The notes under the pieces were generated by a model that saw only the letters and a program-made list of their open reading frames with translations, ran no database searches and was not told the origin of the DNA. Shown here one piece after another: positions 1 to 9,721 of a stretch of 64,000 bases of DNA. Numbering within the stretch: the stretch's first letter is position 1; each line of letters opens with the position of its first letter. Source of the stretch: Streptomyces curacoi (GTDB lineage Bacteria > Actinomycetota > Actinomycetes > Streptomycetales > Streptomycetaceae). Both the position numbers and the translations under genes were made by a program. Location: assembly GCF_001513975.1 (NCBI RefSeq), contig NZ_KQ947995.1:164139-228138 (forward strand). Reading direction: 5' to 3'.

Positions 1-2455
1 CTCAGCACGCCGTACTGGCCACCTACCACGCCGAGGGCGGGGCCCTCGTCTACGCCCTCAAGCCTCGCAACGTCCTTGTACACCGTATCGACGACGCCGC
101 CTCACCCGACGAGGACGGTGTCAACGCGTGCGGCGTGCGCTGCAACACCTGCACCTGGCGGCAGACCGTGCCGCCGGGGCGACGTGAGCAGTGGCTGGGG
201 ACCGCGTGCCTGCGGTTCCGCTGCTCGGGCCAGTTCGTCGAGGACGACCGCGACTATACGGCCGACTACTACCGGCGCTTGTACACCGTCGACCGGCCGG
301 GTGACGTGCTGACCGCCGAACACACAGGTGCGCTGAGCCGGGAGCGGCGTGAGCAGGTCGAGGCCGCCTTCAAGAACGGGGCCTCCGCGTTCGACCCGAA
401 CGTGCTCACCTGCACACCGACCCTCGAACTCGGCATCGCCATCGGCGACCTGTCGGCCGTGCTACTGGCCTCCATGCCGCCTGGACCCGCCAACTACGCC
501 CAGGGGATCGGCCGAGCAGGACGCAGCACTGGCAACTCCCTGGCTGCCACCTTCGTCCCCCGAGGCAACCGCAACCACTACTACCTGCACACCCCCGAGC
601 ACATGCTGGCCGGCCGGATCATCCCGCCGGACTGCTACCTGGACGCCTCCGAGATCCTGCGCCGCCAGTACCTGGCCTTCCTCTTCGACCGCGCTGCCGA
701 CCGCACCTTGTGGGAAGGCACAGCGATCCCCGAACGCCCCATGCCACCGCGTATCGGTGAGCTCTTCGGGCCGGGACTGGCCGCAGACGGGTGGTTCCGC
801 CGCTTCCTCGACGTCGCGACCGCCCGCCATGCCCAGCTGTCCACCGCATTCATCAAACTCTTCCTTGCGATGAGCGAGGAGGCCCGCCAGGGGGTCCAGG
901 CCTTCGCGGCACAGGAACTGGATGAGATCGACACCGAGGACTACGAGGCTGCCATCGAGCGCCCAGCCACCAAGGAAGCCTTCGTGGTTACGGGCGACAT
1001 CGCGGAGTTCGGACGCATCCTGACCGAACCGCTCTCCGCTTGGCGGATCTTCCTCCACCCCGCTCAGCGGGCCCTGGCCGAACGGAAGACCCCGTACAGA
1101 GGCCCCGCACGCGTCACCGGAGGCCCCGGCACCGGCAAGACCGTGGTGGCGCTGCACCGCGTCGGGGCCCTCGCCGATCGCCTGCCGCCTGGCCAGGCCA
1201 TCTTGCTGACCACCTTCACCACCAACCTCGCCAACCTGCTCAAGTCTCAGCTCAAGGACCTCGGTGGCACCCAGCTACTGGCCAAGGTCGACGTCCGCAA
1301 CATCGACAAGGTCGCCTACGGCACGGTGAAGGAGACCTTCGGGCCCGAGGCACCGAGCAGGCTCAAGGACAGCGAAATCCTCAACCGCTGGATCGAACTC
1401 GCTCAGTAACAGCCCGGGCACTGCTTCGACGGCCGCTTCCTCGACGCCGAATGGAAGCAGGTCGTCCTCGCCCAGGACATCCGCAGCCGCGACGAGTACT
1501 TCGTCGCCAAGCGCGCGGGACGTGGCCGACGGCTCAACCGTCCCGAGCGTGCCCAAGTCTGGTCCCTCATCGAGGAGTTTGAGCGCCGACTCGACCGAGA
1601 GAAGTCGGCGGGTGTCATCCAACTCGCCGCTCAGGCGGCCCGGATCGCCTCCGGCTGGTCGGACGAGGAGCGGCCATACCGGCACATCGTCGTGGACGAG
1701 GCACAGGACCTACACGCAGCCCACTGGAAGCTGCTGCGCGCTCTGGTCCCGGAAGGAGACGACGACCTTTTCATCGTCGGCGACGCCCACCAGAGGATCT
1801 ACGACAACCGGACATCCCTCAGCGCTCACGGCATCAACATCCGCGGTCGCGCCAAGCGGCTGACCCTCAACTACCGGACCACTCGGCAGATCCTCGTGGC
1901 CTCCCTCGACCTACTCGGGAACGCCAAGTACGATGACCTTGACGGGAATCCGGAGCAGCTACGCGGCTACCGTTCCGTTCTCTCGGGAGCCATCCCCGAG
2001 ACTCAGGGCTACCGCACCCCCGCAGAAGAGATGACCGCGTTGGTGCACCGGGTTGAAGGGTGGCAGCAGGAGGGCATCAAGCCCCATGAGATCGCGGTCG
2101 TTGCCCGGACTCATGCGCTGACCGATGCGGCCGTCCAAGCCTTGCGCGACGCCAAGCTCGACGCGGTGAAGGTTGAGGACTCCCGCGTCCCCGATCCCGA
2201 CGAGGGCGTGCAGGCCATGACCATGCACCGCATCAAGGGACTTGAGTACCGTGCCGTTGCCATCGTCGGAACCGGTGCTCAGCACATGCCGCTACCTACC
2301 GCCCTCACGCCTGAGGCCGAAGATCGGCTTCAGTACGCCGCCGACCTGCGCCGCGAGCAGTCACTGCTCTTCGTCTCTGCAACGCGCGCGAGCAGCTGTC
2401 GATCACTTGGTCGGGGAAGGCCAGCCAGTTCCTGCTGTCCTCCAATACCGAGTGA
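1..2455 (+). pseudogene. Helicase pseudogene, SF2 C-terminal part joined to UvrD-like SF1 part, 5' end outside window
   Basis: The reading frame is open from the window edge (frame 3). It first shows a Cys-rich zinc-like segment (ACGVRCNTC, then CLRFRC) and an SF2 helicase C-terminal half with GIGRAGR. From about base 1040 it becomes UvrD-like: WRIFLHPAQR, Walker A GGPGTGKT (about 1126), Walker B VVDEAQD (about 1692), motif V HRIKGLEYR and motif VI LFVSATRA. Two lesions are visible. A TAA stop at 1407-1409 interrupts otherwise continuous coding. At the CG run 2383-2390 the frame changes: the expected continuation REQLSITWSGKASQFLL lies in frame 2 and ends at TGA 2453-2455. A full product cannot be made without readthrough and frameshifting. 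The SF2-SF1 junction may be a true fusion or an older internal deletion. Partial peptides could still be translated. Confidence 0.75.
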
Positions 2456-3121
2456 GGACATGTTGAGAGGGCACCAAGAAGCAGGTGCAAAGGGCCCCGA
2501 CCTTTTGCATGCCTCGCTTTGACTGACCACACTGTGTCGAGATCATGTACAGCATCGACAAGGGGGTAGGAAGCCCCCAGGTGTTTCAGCACAAGATGTG
2601 ATGCCCGTAGGGCACCAGAACCTCGGCTGGCGGACGCCGGCAGATCTTGCGCCCTGCCTACGCTTGAGCTCCGCGGTCGGCACCACCCGCCGGAACAGGA
2701 CCCACAACTCGTCCGGAACCATCCGCTCAACCAGATCCGCACAACCAGTCAACGCCCCAACAGCACAAAGGGAATGGTGCTTGGGAGTCCTCGGCATTCG
2801 CATCACGAAACCTGACGTGAGTCGGATTCGTGCTCTGGCTGGAAAACAAGGCGTGGCTCTTCCGCTGCCGGTTGGTTCACCGGGCTGCGGTCCGGACTGG
2901 CGCATCCGCCCTGCGAGGCCACCGGTCGGCAGCAACGCTTTTCGGCCACCGGTTGTACTGACGACGAGAGTGACTGTCGCGAACTCGTGACGTTCAGTTG
3001 TGACCGACTGCACCCAACTTGCCCGCTTGTGCACTTACTTGCAGCCGCAAAGAAGGGGCGCGAATTGTCAGTGCCCGTAGCTAAAGTGATACCTGACGCT
3101 TTGGCTAACGGGGAGGACGCT
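2456..3121. other. Intergenic stretch with IS debris
   Basis: No intact gene is seen between the broken helicase and the first ESX-arm gene. The only recognisable coding trace is the transposase fragment at 2677-2797. The composition is less GC-rich than in the neighbouring genes. Confidence 0.5.
2677..2797 (-). pseudogene. IS5-family transposase remnant, N-terminal part
   Basis: Read on the minus strand, about 40 residues match the start of actinobacterial IS5-type transposases: LVERMVPDELWVLFRRVVP, preceded by an ATG at 2797. After this the similarity is lost, with no DDE core downstream. No terminal inverted repeats were found by eye. A second fragment of the same transposase type, the C-terminal part, lies at 22663-22773 on the same strand, so the two remnants bracket the ESX locus. 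Confidence 0.6.
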
Positions 3122-3712
3122 GTGGCGGAGGACGAGCCGATCGACGCACCTCTGGCGGACCCAGCCGCACGGGCGGAGGGTTTTTTGGGGGGACCAGTAG
3201 CATCGGCGGCCGCAGATGTATTCGGCGTCGGGTCAGGCCTCCAGGCAGCCGTTTCAGCTGTCGGGGACGTCATCACCGAGCTTCAGTCCTTCACGAAGTT
3301 CCGAGACCGCATCGACGCGCTCCTGCGTGACCTGCGGGAAGGCGCGGCCGGTCCGAAGCAGGTGGGACAGACCGTGGCGTCGCGAGCCAACTTCGGTGGC
3401 GGATCCGACGGTTGGGCCGAGGCAACCAACCTCTTTGGCTCGTACGAGACGGTGATGACGGAGCTTGAGAAGCTCTCCAAGCTCCTCACCGACTCCATCG
3501 AGGGCATGAGCATCGCGGTCCTGGCCTCACACAAGGGCTATGAGAACGTGGACGCCGACGTCAGCCAGCGCATGCTGGCCATCAGCAAGGACACGACCGA
3601 GCACTACGGCGGAAGCTACGAGCCGCAGGTTCCGGGTGCGCCGGGTGGAGCGACCACGAAGCCGGGCGATACCTCCGGAAGCGGCGACACATCCGGCGCA
3701 TCGGGCTTCTGA
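3122..3712 (+). CDS. ESX-associated WXG-like protein (first gene of left arm)
   Basis: 196 aa from a GTG at 3122, chosen because GGGGAGG lies six bases upstream; an upstream ATG at 2987 in the same frame has no such site. The protein has an Ala/Gly-rich N-terminus and a long helical middle (SYETVMTELEKLSKLLTDSI), then a disordered Gly/Ser/Thr/Pro tail. It has no signal peptide. Size, helical content and position before a WXG protein and a mycosin suggest an ESX substrate or chaperone-like partner. The exact family is not recognised. It lies 41 bp ahead of the next gene, so co-transcription is likely. Confidence 0.7.
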   Translation: MAEDEPIDAPLADPAARAEGFLGGPVASAAADVFGVGSGLQAAVSAVGDVITELQSFTKFRDRIDALLRDLREGAAGPKQVGQTVASRANFGGGSDGWAEATNLFGSYETVMTELEKLSKLLTDSIEGMSIAVLASHKGYENVDADVSQRMLAISKDTTEHYGGSYEPQVPGAPGGATTKPGDTSGSGDTSGASGF

Positions 3713-3753
3713 TGACGGCCCGTCACGCATCACGGGGATAGCGGGGAGACGAG

Positions 3754-5526
3754 ATGGGCGACAAAGGCAAGGGCGGCGGCAAGACGTCGTTCGAGAACAT
3801 GAGCCACGAGGACATGCTTGCCTGGCTGGATCAGGCCGACGCCAGCATGGTGCTCGCCGCTGCGGCCAAGCTCGTGTTGGTGGCCGCGGAGATCAAGAAG
3901 GTTGGCGAGGAGCTGAAGACGCGCCCGCAGTGGGTGAGCTGGAAGGGCGAGGGGGCCGACGCGTTCCGCACCTGGAGCGCAGACCTCGCGAACGCGACAC
4001 TGAGGCTGGCGGACTATAGCTCCGGCGCATCGAAGTGGCTCACCGAAGCCGCTGGCACGATCGGGAGCGTCCAGGCGTCGATCCCCCGGGACACCAAGTA
4101 CGGCCAGTCCACCCTGACCACGGCACAGGCGAACCTGGAAGCAGCGAAGACCACGCCCAAGGACGCCGATTCGGCTTCCGTCACCCGTGACGCCACCCGG
4201 GACATCCAGATGGTGATGGCCAAGCGGGAGGCGGAGCGGCAAGAGGCTGCTCGGCAGATGAAGAAGCTCGGGGAATCCTACACGCTGTCTGCGGAGCAGA
4301 TGAACGCGTTGGACAAGCCGGCGTTTCCGCCGCCGCCCAAGGCTGTGATGCCGCGGGCGACTGTCGACGACACAAACGAAGGTCTCGCACGCTCCGGTGG
4401 CGCAGGCGCAGGCGCAGCCAGCACGGCCGGAGCGGCTACGGCTGGTGGACGGACCTACGGCTCGGTAAGCCAAGGTAACGGACCCAGCAGATCGGCTGGT
4501 GCTCCCGAGACCTCAGCCGATGCCCCCGTAGGCCCCTCCGAAGGAGCTGCGAGTCCGCAGCCACCCACGAGGGTGGAAATCGACAGCGTTGCAACCCTGC
4601 CTGAGGCGCCAACCGCACCGTCGGGGCCGACGGGTGCCCCTCCGATGGCAGGGGGGCGGCCTGAGGGAACTGCGATGATGCCTCCCGGAGTGGTGCCCCC
4701 GGCGACTGGAGGCGCACAAAGGCCAGCAGGTCCTTCAGCAGGGGCGGGCCGCCCCTCTCCTGGATTCCGACCCCCGGTAGCCCCTGGGCAGACTCCGATG
4801 GGCACCGGGCCTGCCGCCCAGCGCCCCACCGCAGGAGGAGGAATCACGGGCGGAAGGCCAGTGCCTCCGTCTCCGGGACGGGGCCCTGGGGGCATCCCCC
4901 GGGGCACCGTGATCGGCGGTGAGGGTGTGTACGGCCGTGGACCAGCGGGCCAGCCTGTCGGTACCGGAAGGCCTGGGGCCGTCCAGGGCGGAACGGGGAG
5001 CGGCCGGCGCATCGCAGGACAGCCCGAGGGCATTGTTGGTGGCCGGCCGCAGGGACCGGGAGGCGTGAACGCCCGCCCCATCAGTGCCGGCGGCTCGACC
5101 ACGGCGCGTGGCACGGCTCCCTCGGCGCCAGGCGGTGGGACGGGTGGTCGCCGTTTCGCCTCGGAAACTGGAGGCATCGTCGGCGGCCGTCCCCAGCAGG
5201 CCGGGACGGGGAGCGCACGCCCCTTCACCCCAGGCGGCTCAGGAGCGGTACACGGCGTCTCGGGCGGCAGCGGACGTCCTGCGGGCCCTGCAGGTCAGGG
5301 CGGCACGCGCGGCGGGCCCTCGGCCCCAGGCGCGGTGCGCCGGACAGGCGAGCCACAGCACGGTGCCGCACCGGTTGGGCGTGGCGGACCCGTGGTGCCG
5401 CCGGGCTCTCGCCCGGGGGAGTCCCGTCCTGAGGATCGTCGAGGCGAGCGCCCCGCCTACCTCACTGAAGATGAAGAGACCTGGCAGCAGGGTGTACGTC
5501 GCGCGACACCGCCTGTCGTGGACTGA
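3754..5526 (+). CDS. WXG100/PPE-like protein with long Gly/Pro-rich tail
   Basis: 590 aa, ATG preceded by GGGGAGAC. Residues 1-200 are helical, with a WXG-type turn (SWKGEGADAF) between helices, as in ESX substrates. A coiled-coil-like stretch (AKREAERQEAARQMKKLGE) follows. From about residue 215 to the end the protein is low complexity, rich in Gly, Pro, Arg and Ala, with repeated GGRPxG-type units (for example IVGGRPQGPGG and IVGGRPQQAGT). No signal peptide is present, as expected for ESX export. Such proteins are sometimes misnamed IF-2 because of the tail. Likely a secreted or surface ESX substrate. It sits directly before the mycosin gene. Confidence 0.75.
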   Translation: MGDKGKGGGKTSFENMSHEDMLAWLDQADASMVLAAAAKLVLVAAEIKKVGEELKTRPQWVSWKGEGADAFRTWSADLANATLRLADYSSGASKWLTEAAGTIGSVQASIPRDTKYGQSTLTTAQANLEAAKTTPKDADSASVTRDATRDIQMVMAKREAERQEAARQMKKLGESYTLSAEQMNALDKPAFPPPPKAVMPRATVDDTNEGLARSGGAGAGAASTAGAATAGGRTYGSVSQGNGPSRSAGAPETSADAPVGPSEGAASPQPPTRVEIDSVATLPEAPTAPSGPTGAPPMAGGRPEGTAMMPPGVVPPATGGAQRPAGPSAGAGRPSPGFRPPVAPGQTPMGTGPAAQRPTAGGGITGGRPVPPSPGRGPGGIPRGTVIGGEGVYGRGPAGQPVGTGRPGAVQGGTGSGRRIAGQPEGIVGGRPQGPGGVNARPISAGGSTTARGTAPSAPGGGTGGRRFASETGGIVGGRPQQAGTGSARPFTPGGSGAVHGVSGGSGRPAGPAGQGGTRGGPSAPGAVRRTGEPQHGAAPVGRGGPVVPPGSRPGESRPEDRRGERPAYLTEDEETWQQGVRRATPPVVD

Positions 5527-5554
5527 TCTCGTTAGGACCGCAAGAGGAATGCCG

Positions 5555-6763
5555 ATGCCCACCAGCAAAATGCAGCGCGTCACTCACAGGACCCTGCTGC
5601 CGGGAGTGCTGGCAGCCCTGCTGGTGGGCGTCGCCACCACGCCGTCACATGCGGAGTCCATCCGTGCCCAGCAGTGGCATCTGACCGCCATGAAGGCGGA
5701 GGAGATGTGGAAGGTCACCAAGGGTGAGGGCGTCACCGTCGCGGTGATCGACAGCGGGGTCGATGACAAGAACCCCGACCTGTTGGGGCGGGTACTGGAG
5801 GGAAAGGACTTCGCGCCAAGCACCCCAGGCGATCAGCACACCGATTACCGGGACCACGGCACGGGCATGGCCGGATTGATCGCCGGAACCGGCGAGAGCG
5901 GGGGAGGGGACGGTGCTTTCGGCCTCGCCCCCGGGGCGAAGATCCTCCCCATTCGTGTGTCCCTGAACGCAGCGATATTCCCCAAAGCGATCAGGTACGC
6001 CGTCGATGCAGGGGCCATGGTCATCAACATTTCCATGGCGGGAGGAGGGAGCGCTGAATGGGATCAAGAGAGCGAGGCTGTGAAGTACGCCCTGGATAAG
6101 GGAGCTTTGGTCTTCGCGGGCGTCGGCAACGACGGAGACTCGTCTCTCGCTTACCCCGCTGCCACGCCGGGGGTGGTCGGAGTGGGCGCGGTGGACCAGG
6201 ATCTCCGCAAGACCGCCGCATCACAGTACGGTCCCCAGGTAGACCTGGCAGGGCCAGGCGTCGACATGGTCCACGCGTGCAGCGGCGAGTCGGGCCTGTG
6301 CAAGACCAGTGGTACGAGTGACGCCACCGCCATTGCCTCCGCAAGCGCAGCCCTCATCTGGTCGGAGCACCCTGACTGGACCAACAATCAGGTCCTCAGG
6401 GTCATGATCAACACCGCAGCCGGCCCCACAAGCGGCGCCAAGCGAAACGACTACATTGGCCACGGAGTTGTGCGTCCCCGGGTCGCCCTGAAGACCCCCG
6501 GCGACCCCGGCCCTGCCGACGAGTACCCGCTCCCCGACCTGGCCGCCGCGGAGCCCAAGTCGCCGTCGCCGAAGGTCTCCGAGTCTGCTGGGACGAAGAA
6601 CGGGGAGGCCAAGCAGTCCGCCGCTGCCCCTGCACGTGAGGATGACAGCGACACGGCTCTCTGGATCACGCTAGGGGTAAGTGCTGCTGCTCTGCTGGGT
6701 GCCGCAATCGCCGTCCCTGTAGTGCGCGCCCGGCGCCGCAACACGACGTTCATGGGGCAGTAG
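5555..6763 (+). CDS. mycP: Mycosin, ESX-associated subtilisin-like serine protease (left arm copy)
   Basis: 402 aa. The ATG at 5555 is preferred because GAGGA lies six bases upstream; the in-frame ATG at 5549 is too close to it, and the open frame further upstream overlaps the previous gene. The order is signal peptide (about 1-33, LPGVLAALLVGVATTPSHA), S8 peptidase domain, and C-terminal TM helix (WITLGVSAAALLGAAIAVPVV) with a short basic tail. The triad is D66 (VAVIDSGVD), H101 (RDHGTGMAG) and S255 (SGTSDA); oxyanion Asn is in GVGNDGD. Mycosins are membrane-bound proteases that face outward and are needed for ESX secretion or substrate processing. A second mycosin is encoded at 13253-14485. 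This one probably serves the left-arm substrates. Confidence 0.93.
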   Translation: MPTSKMQRVTHRTLLPGVLAALLVGVATTPSHAESIRAQQWHLTAMKAEEMWKVTKGEGVTVAVIDSGVDDKNPDLLGRVLEGKDFAPSTPGDQHTDYRDHGTGMAGLIAGTGESGGGDGAFGLAPGAKILPIRVSLNAAIFPKAIRYAVDAGAMVINISMAGGGSAEWDQESEAVKYALDKGALVFAGVGNDGDSSLAYPAATPGVVGVGAVDQDLRKTAASQYGPQVDLAGPGVDMVHACSGESGLCKTSGTSDATAIASASAALIWSEHPDWTNNQVLRVMINTAAGPTSGAKRNDYIGHGVVRPRVALKTPGDPGPADEYPLPDLAAAEPKSPSPKVSESAGTKNGEAKQSAAAPAREDDSDTALWITLGVSAAALLGAAIAVPVVRARRRNTTFMGQ

Positions 6764-6934
6764 GCAGATCCGCGGCGTGAAACGGGCAGTGTAATTGTGA
6801 AGCAATGATGCATGTGTTGTCGTTCAGGTGATCTAGCGCAACAGCACCGTTGGTAGGTTGAGGCGCTGGGTATTGCCACTGCGGCCAGTCGCTGCGGACT
6901 GTCGCATCACGGGGACCAAGGAAGGTGCGGGGGA

Positions 6935-7411
6935 ATGGCTTGGGACGAGTGGGAGCAACTCAAAGCTGAGGCGGCGCAGCGCCGCTCGACGCAGATGCAA
7001 CTTAACCAGCTGCCTGCGGAGAGAAGCGGGAGCGGCGGAGGCGGTGACCTGGTGGTGAACCAGGACGACCTCGGTACCGTTGGCCATGAGGCCTTCCTCC
7101 TCTGCGAGGGCCTCCGTAGGGAGGCGGATGTCGCCGGCGCGGGCGCGAACAAGGACGGCGTCGGTTCCACGACACAGGCCGCCACCTCGCTGAAGTCCCA
7201 CAACTTCGCAATGGGAGGCGCCCTGGAGACGACCGTCGAGATCTGGACCTCCCAGGTCAAATCCGTACTCCAGGCCTGCGCGCATATCTCCAACCACCTC
7301 GACTACAGCAAGAAGCTGCACGCGTCGGAGGACGCCAAGGTCGCGGCCGTGATCAGCCGTGACGACGGCTCTGCCGTGCCCGTGTCCGAGATCAGCAAGT
7401 ACTTCAAGTAG
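6935..7411 (+). CDS. Small ESX-locus protein, helical, WXG-like size
   Basis: 158 aa, ATG with GGAAGG and GGGGGA upstream. A charged first helix (WDEWEQLKAEAAQRR) is followed by a Gly/Ser linker and a helical region with Cys residues (EAFLLCEGLRRE; QACAHISNHLDYSKKLHASED). It has no signal or TM segment. It lies 15 bp before the large DUF6571-type gene, so it may be its secretion partner or chaperone, as small helical proteins often are for large ESX toxins. That is inference from position; the family is not recognised. Confidence 0.7.
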   Translation: MAWDEWEQLKAEAAQRRSTQMQLNQLPAERSGSGGGGDLVVNQDDLGTVGHEAFLLCEGLRREADVAGAGANKDGVGSTTQAATSLKSHNFAMGGALETTVEIWTSQVKSVLQACAHISNHLDYSKKLHASEDAKVAAVISRDDGSAVPVSEISKYFK

Positions 7412-7426
7412 GTAGGGGACGCGGCG

Positions 7427-9721
7427 ATGACTTTCACGTACCTGGACCTGTCTGAGGTCGACCTCGGCAAGCTCAGCACGGCGGTCTCCGACTGGAAGGA
7501 CACCGTCAGTGGCCTCAAGTCCCTGGCGGAGAACGCCCGGAAGGGCATGCAGGCCAAGTCCGACCAAGCCCGGTGGGCCGGGGTGAACGCCACCGTCACG
7601 CGGGGCTTCGTCACCAAGACCACGAAAGAGATCGCGGACCTCCACACCGAGGCGAGCAGCATCCACCAAGTACTCGCCGACGCTCACACCGAACTCATCT
7701 CACTGCAGAAGCAGATCAGGACCGCAGTGGAGACGGACGCCGCGAACCTCGGGATCAGTGTCCAGGACATCGGCGAGGCCAAGGTCCGCTGCTTCTTCCG
7801 GCACATCCGCGGCGACAGCGACGAACGCACCCAGGAACAGCTCGACGCCAAGCAGGAGCTGGAGAACCGGATCAACCGGATTCTCGCCCACGCCGCGGAG
7901 ATCGACGCGTCGGTCGCTCGCGCCCTGCGCAAGAGCCACGGCGGGGATAAACACAACGCCGGCCACAGCTCGTACGAGTCCCTCGACGACGCCCAGGCCC
8001 AACGCGCTGCCGAACTGGCCGATCTCGGCCCGAAGATGAGCGACAAGCAGTACATGGAGTTGAACTCCATCATGAGGTTCAACTCCAAGGACGCTGACTT
8101 CTCCACGGACTTCTACAAGTCACTCGGCGGCCCGAAGGAGGCGCTGGAGTTCTACGGCCGCATGTCGCTGGACGGCACGATCGGCGACGACAAGGGGCGG
8201 CTCGCCCTCGCCCGACAGCTCCAGCGGAACATGGGTGTGGCCCTGGCCTCGGCGACCGACCCCGACAACAAGTCGCACCTGCCGACGAACTGGGCGACGG
8301 AGTTCCGCAAGCTGGGCACGCAGCAGCTCCAGCTCTATCCCGGTGGGAGCAGCGCACCGTACGGCTATCAGGTCTTGGGCGGAATCCTGCGTTATGGCAA
8401 CTACGATGCGCGGTTCATCAACCCCATCGCCGAGCACGTCGTCCAGCTGCATCGCGAGGACCCGTATCGGTTCATGAGCAGCAAACCCGACATTCCCGGA
8501 TCCGACCTCGACTGGGGCTACAACCCGTCCGGAAAGAACGGCGCGGGCTACGACCCGCTCACCAGCGTGCTGGAAGGACTCGGACACAGCCCGGACGCCG
8601 CGAAGAAGTTCTTCACCGACACACCCACCGTGTACAACGAAGACGGCACTGTCAACAAGAACGCATCGCTCGACTATGACTACTTCGATGAGCTGAACAA
8701 GACGGACTTCGAGTGGGCCCCGGACAGCCTCGCCCACGCTGGCAGCGACGAATCGAAGCACGCACGCGAGATGGGACCTAACGCTCTAGGGCACGCGCTG
8801 GAGGCGGCGGTCACCGGCGACGCCTGGGACGCGGACCCGCCGGAGCTGCACAGGGACGAGGATACGGCCGAGATTATGAGGAGGGTCATCGAGCGCTACA
8901 ACGTCGCCTCCGAGGAAGGGCCGCCGCCCGAGGTCATGAAGGACAGCCTGGCCAAGATGGGGGCGTCGTACATCGACGACCTGAACTACTCCATCATGGA
9001 TTTCGGTGGCTCGGGCGACGCGCTGGACCGAGACGCACTCTTCAAAAACAGCAGCGACGGTTCGACGCGAACTTCCTTCGACGAGCAGAAGGCGCGGAAC
9101 TTCATGATGCTGGTGGCTGGCGACGAGGACGGATACAAGTCACTGACCTCGGCTCAGCAGCTCTTTATGGCGAGTGGCCTCGCGGCCTTCGAGAACGACG
9201 AGGATCGCGGCATTGCGTTCGCCCAAAACGCTGCGAAAGTGCATGGAATCCTCGATGAATCACGGTCTCATGGGATTCGTGAGGAATTCAAGGATCCGGA
9301 AGAGGCTCAGCAGATGCTGCAAGAGCAGAACGGAGAGTGGCGCAAGTCGCTCGTCAGCGGAGGAGTCACGGTGGCAGCGACTGCGGGCGCCGCGATACTG
9401 CTCGGCCCGGCAGCGGGTGTCGTGGCCGCCACCGCCGTTCCGTTGGTCATGGAGTCCGCCGGGTCCGCGATCAGTACCGCATATGGCAACCATACGATGG
9501 AATACCTGAAGGACAACGAGTACACGAACGACCCGCAGGCACTCCAAGCCGTGCAGGACGTGGAGAAGATCGGCGAGCGGGCGGCCACTCAACCCGTTCT
9601 CAACTTCGCCCAGACCACCGGCATGAGCAACAAGGAGGCCACCGATCTCATCAATGAGATCGAACAGTCCTACTTGGCTGGGAAAACGGCCATCTCGAAC
9701 AATGAAAAGGTGTCATCGTGA
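7427..9721 (+). CDS. Large ESX-locus protein, DUF6571-like
   Basis: 764 aa, no signal peptide. Residues 1-130 are helical with a W-x-G turn (ARWAGVNATV), resembling the N-terminal module of ESX-exported effectors. The middle resembles DUF6571 (DFSTDFYKSLGGPKEALEFY; NALGHALEAAVTGD; QQLFMASGLAAFE), a family that recurs in actinobacterial ESX loci. Near the C-terminus there is a hydrophobic Ala/Gly stretch (VTVAATAGAAILLGPAAGVVAATAVPLV) that could insert into a membrane. No toxin active site is recognised. The stop overlaps the start of the next lipoprotein gene (GTGA), so translation is coupled. It may be an effector or a cell-surface component; a toxin role is unproven. Confidence 0.75.
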   Translation: MTFTYLDLSEVDLGKLSTAVSDWKDTVSGLKSLAENARKGMQAKSDQARWAGVNATVTRGFVTKTTKEIADLHTEASSIHQVLADAHTELISLQKQIRTAVETDAANLGISVQDIGEAKVRCFFRHIRGDSDERTQEQLDAKQELENRINRILAHAAEIDASVARALRKSHGGDKHNAGHSSYESLDDAQAQRAAELADLGPKMSDKQYMELNSIMRFNSKDADFSTDFYKSLGGPKEALEFYGRMSLDGTIGDDKGRLALARQLQRNMGVALASATDPDNKSHLPTNWATEFRKLGTQQLQLYPGGSSAPYGYQVLGGILRYGNYDARFINPIAEHVVQLHREDPYRFMSSKPDIPGSDLDWGYNPSGKNGAGYDPLTSVLEGLGHSPDAAKKFFTDTPTVYNEDGTVNKNASLDYDYFDELNKTDFEWAPDSLAHAGSDESKHAREMGPNALGHALEAAVTGDAWDADPPELHRDEDTAEIMRRVIERYNVASEEGPPPEVMKDSLAKMGASYIDDLNYSIMDFGGSGDALDRDALFKNSSDGSTRTSFDEQKARNFMMLVAGDEDGYKSLTSAQQLFMASGLAAFENDEDRGIAFAQNAAKVHGILDESRSHGIREEFKDPEEAQQMLQEQNGEWRKSLVSGGVTVAATAGAAILLGPAAGVVAATAVPLVMESAGSAISTAYGNHTMEYLKDNEYTNDPQALQAVQDVEKIGERAATQPVLNFAQTTGMSNKEATDLINEIEQSYLAGKTAISNNEKVSS

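Noticed and set aside
3754..5526. Translation initiation factor IF-2
   Set aside because: Resemblance is only to the low-complexity Gly/Pro/Arg head of IF-2; no GTPase motifs are present.
5084..5554. N-terminal extension of the left mycosin
   Set aside because: It overlaps the end of the preceding WXG gene, and the signal peptide begins only after 5555, where a ribosome site fits.
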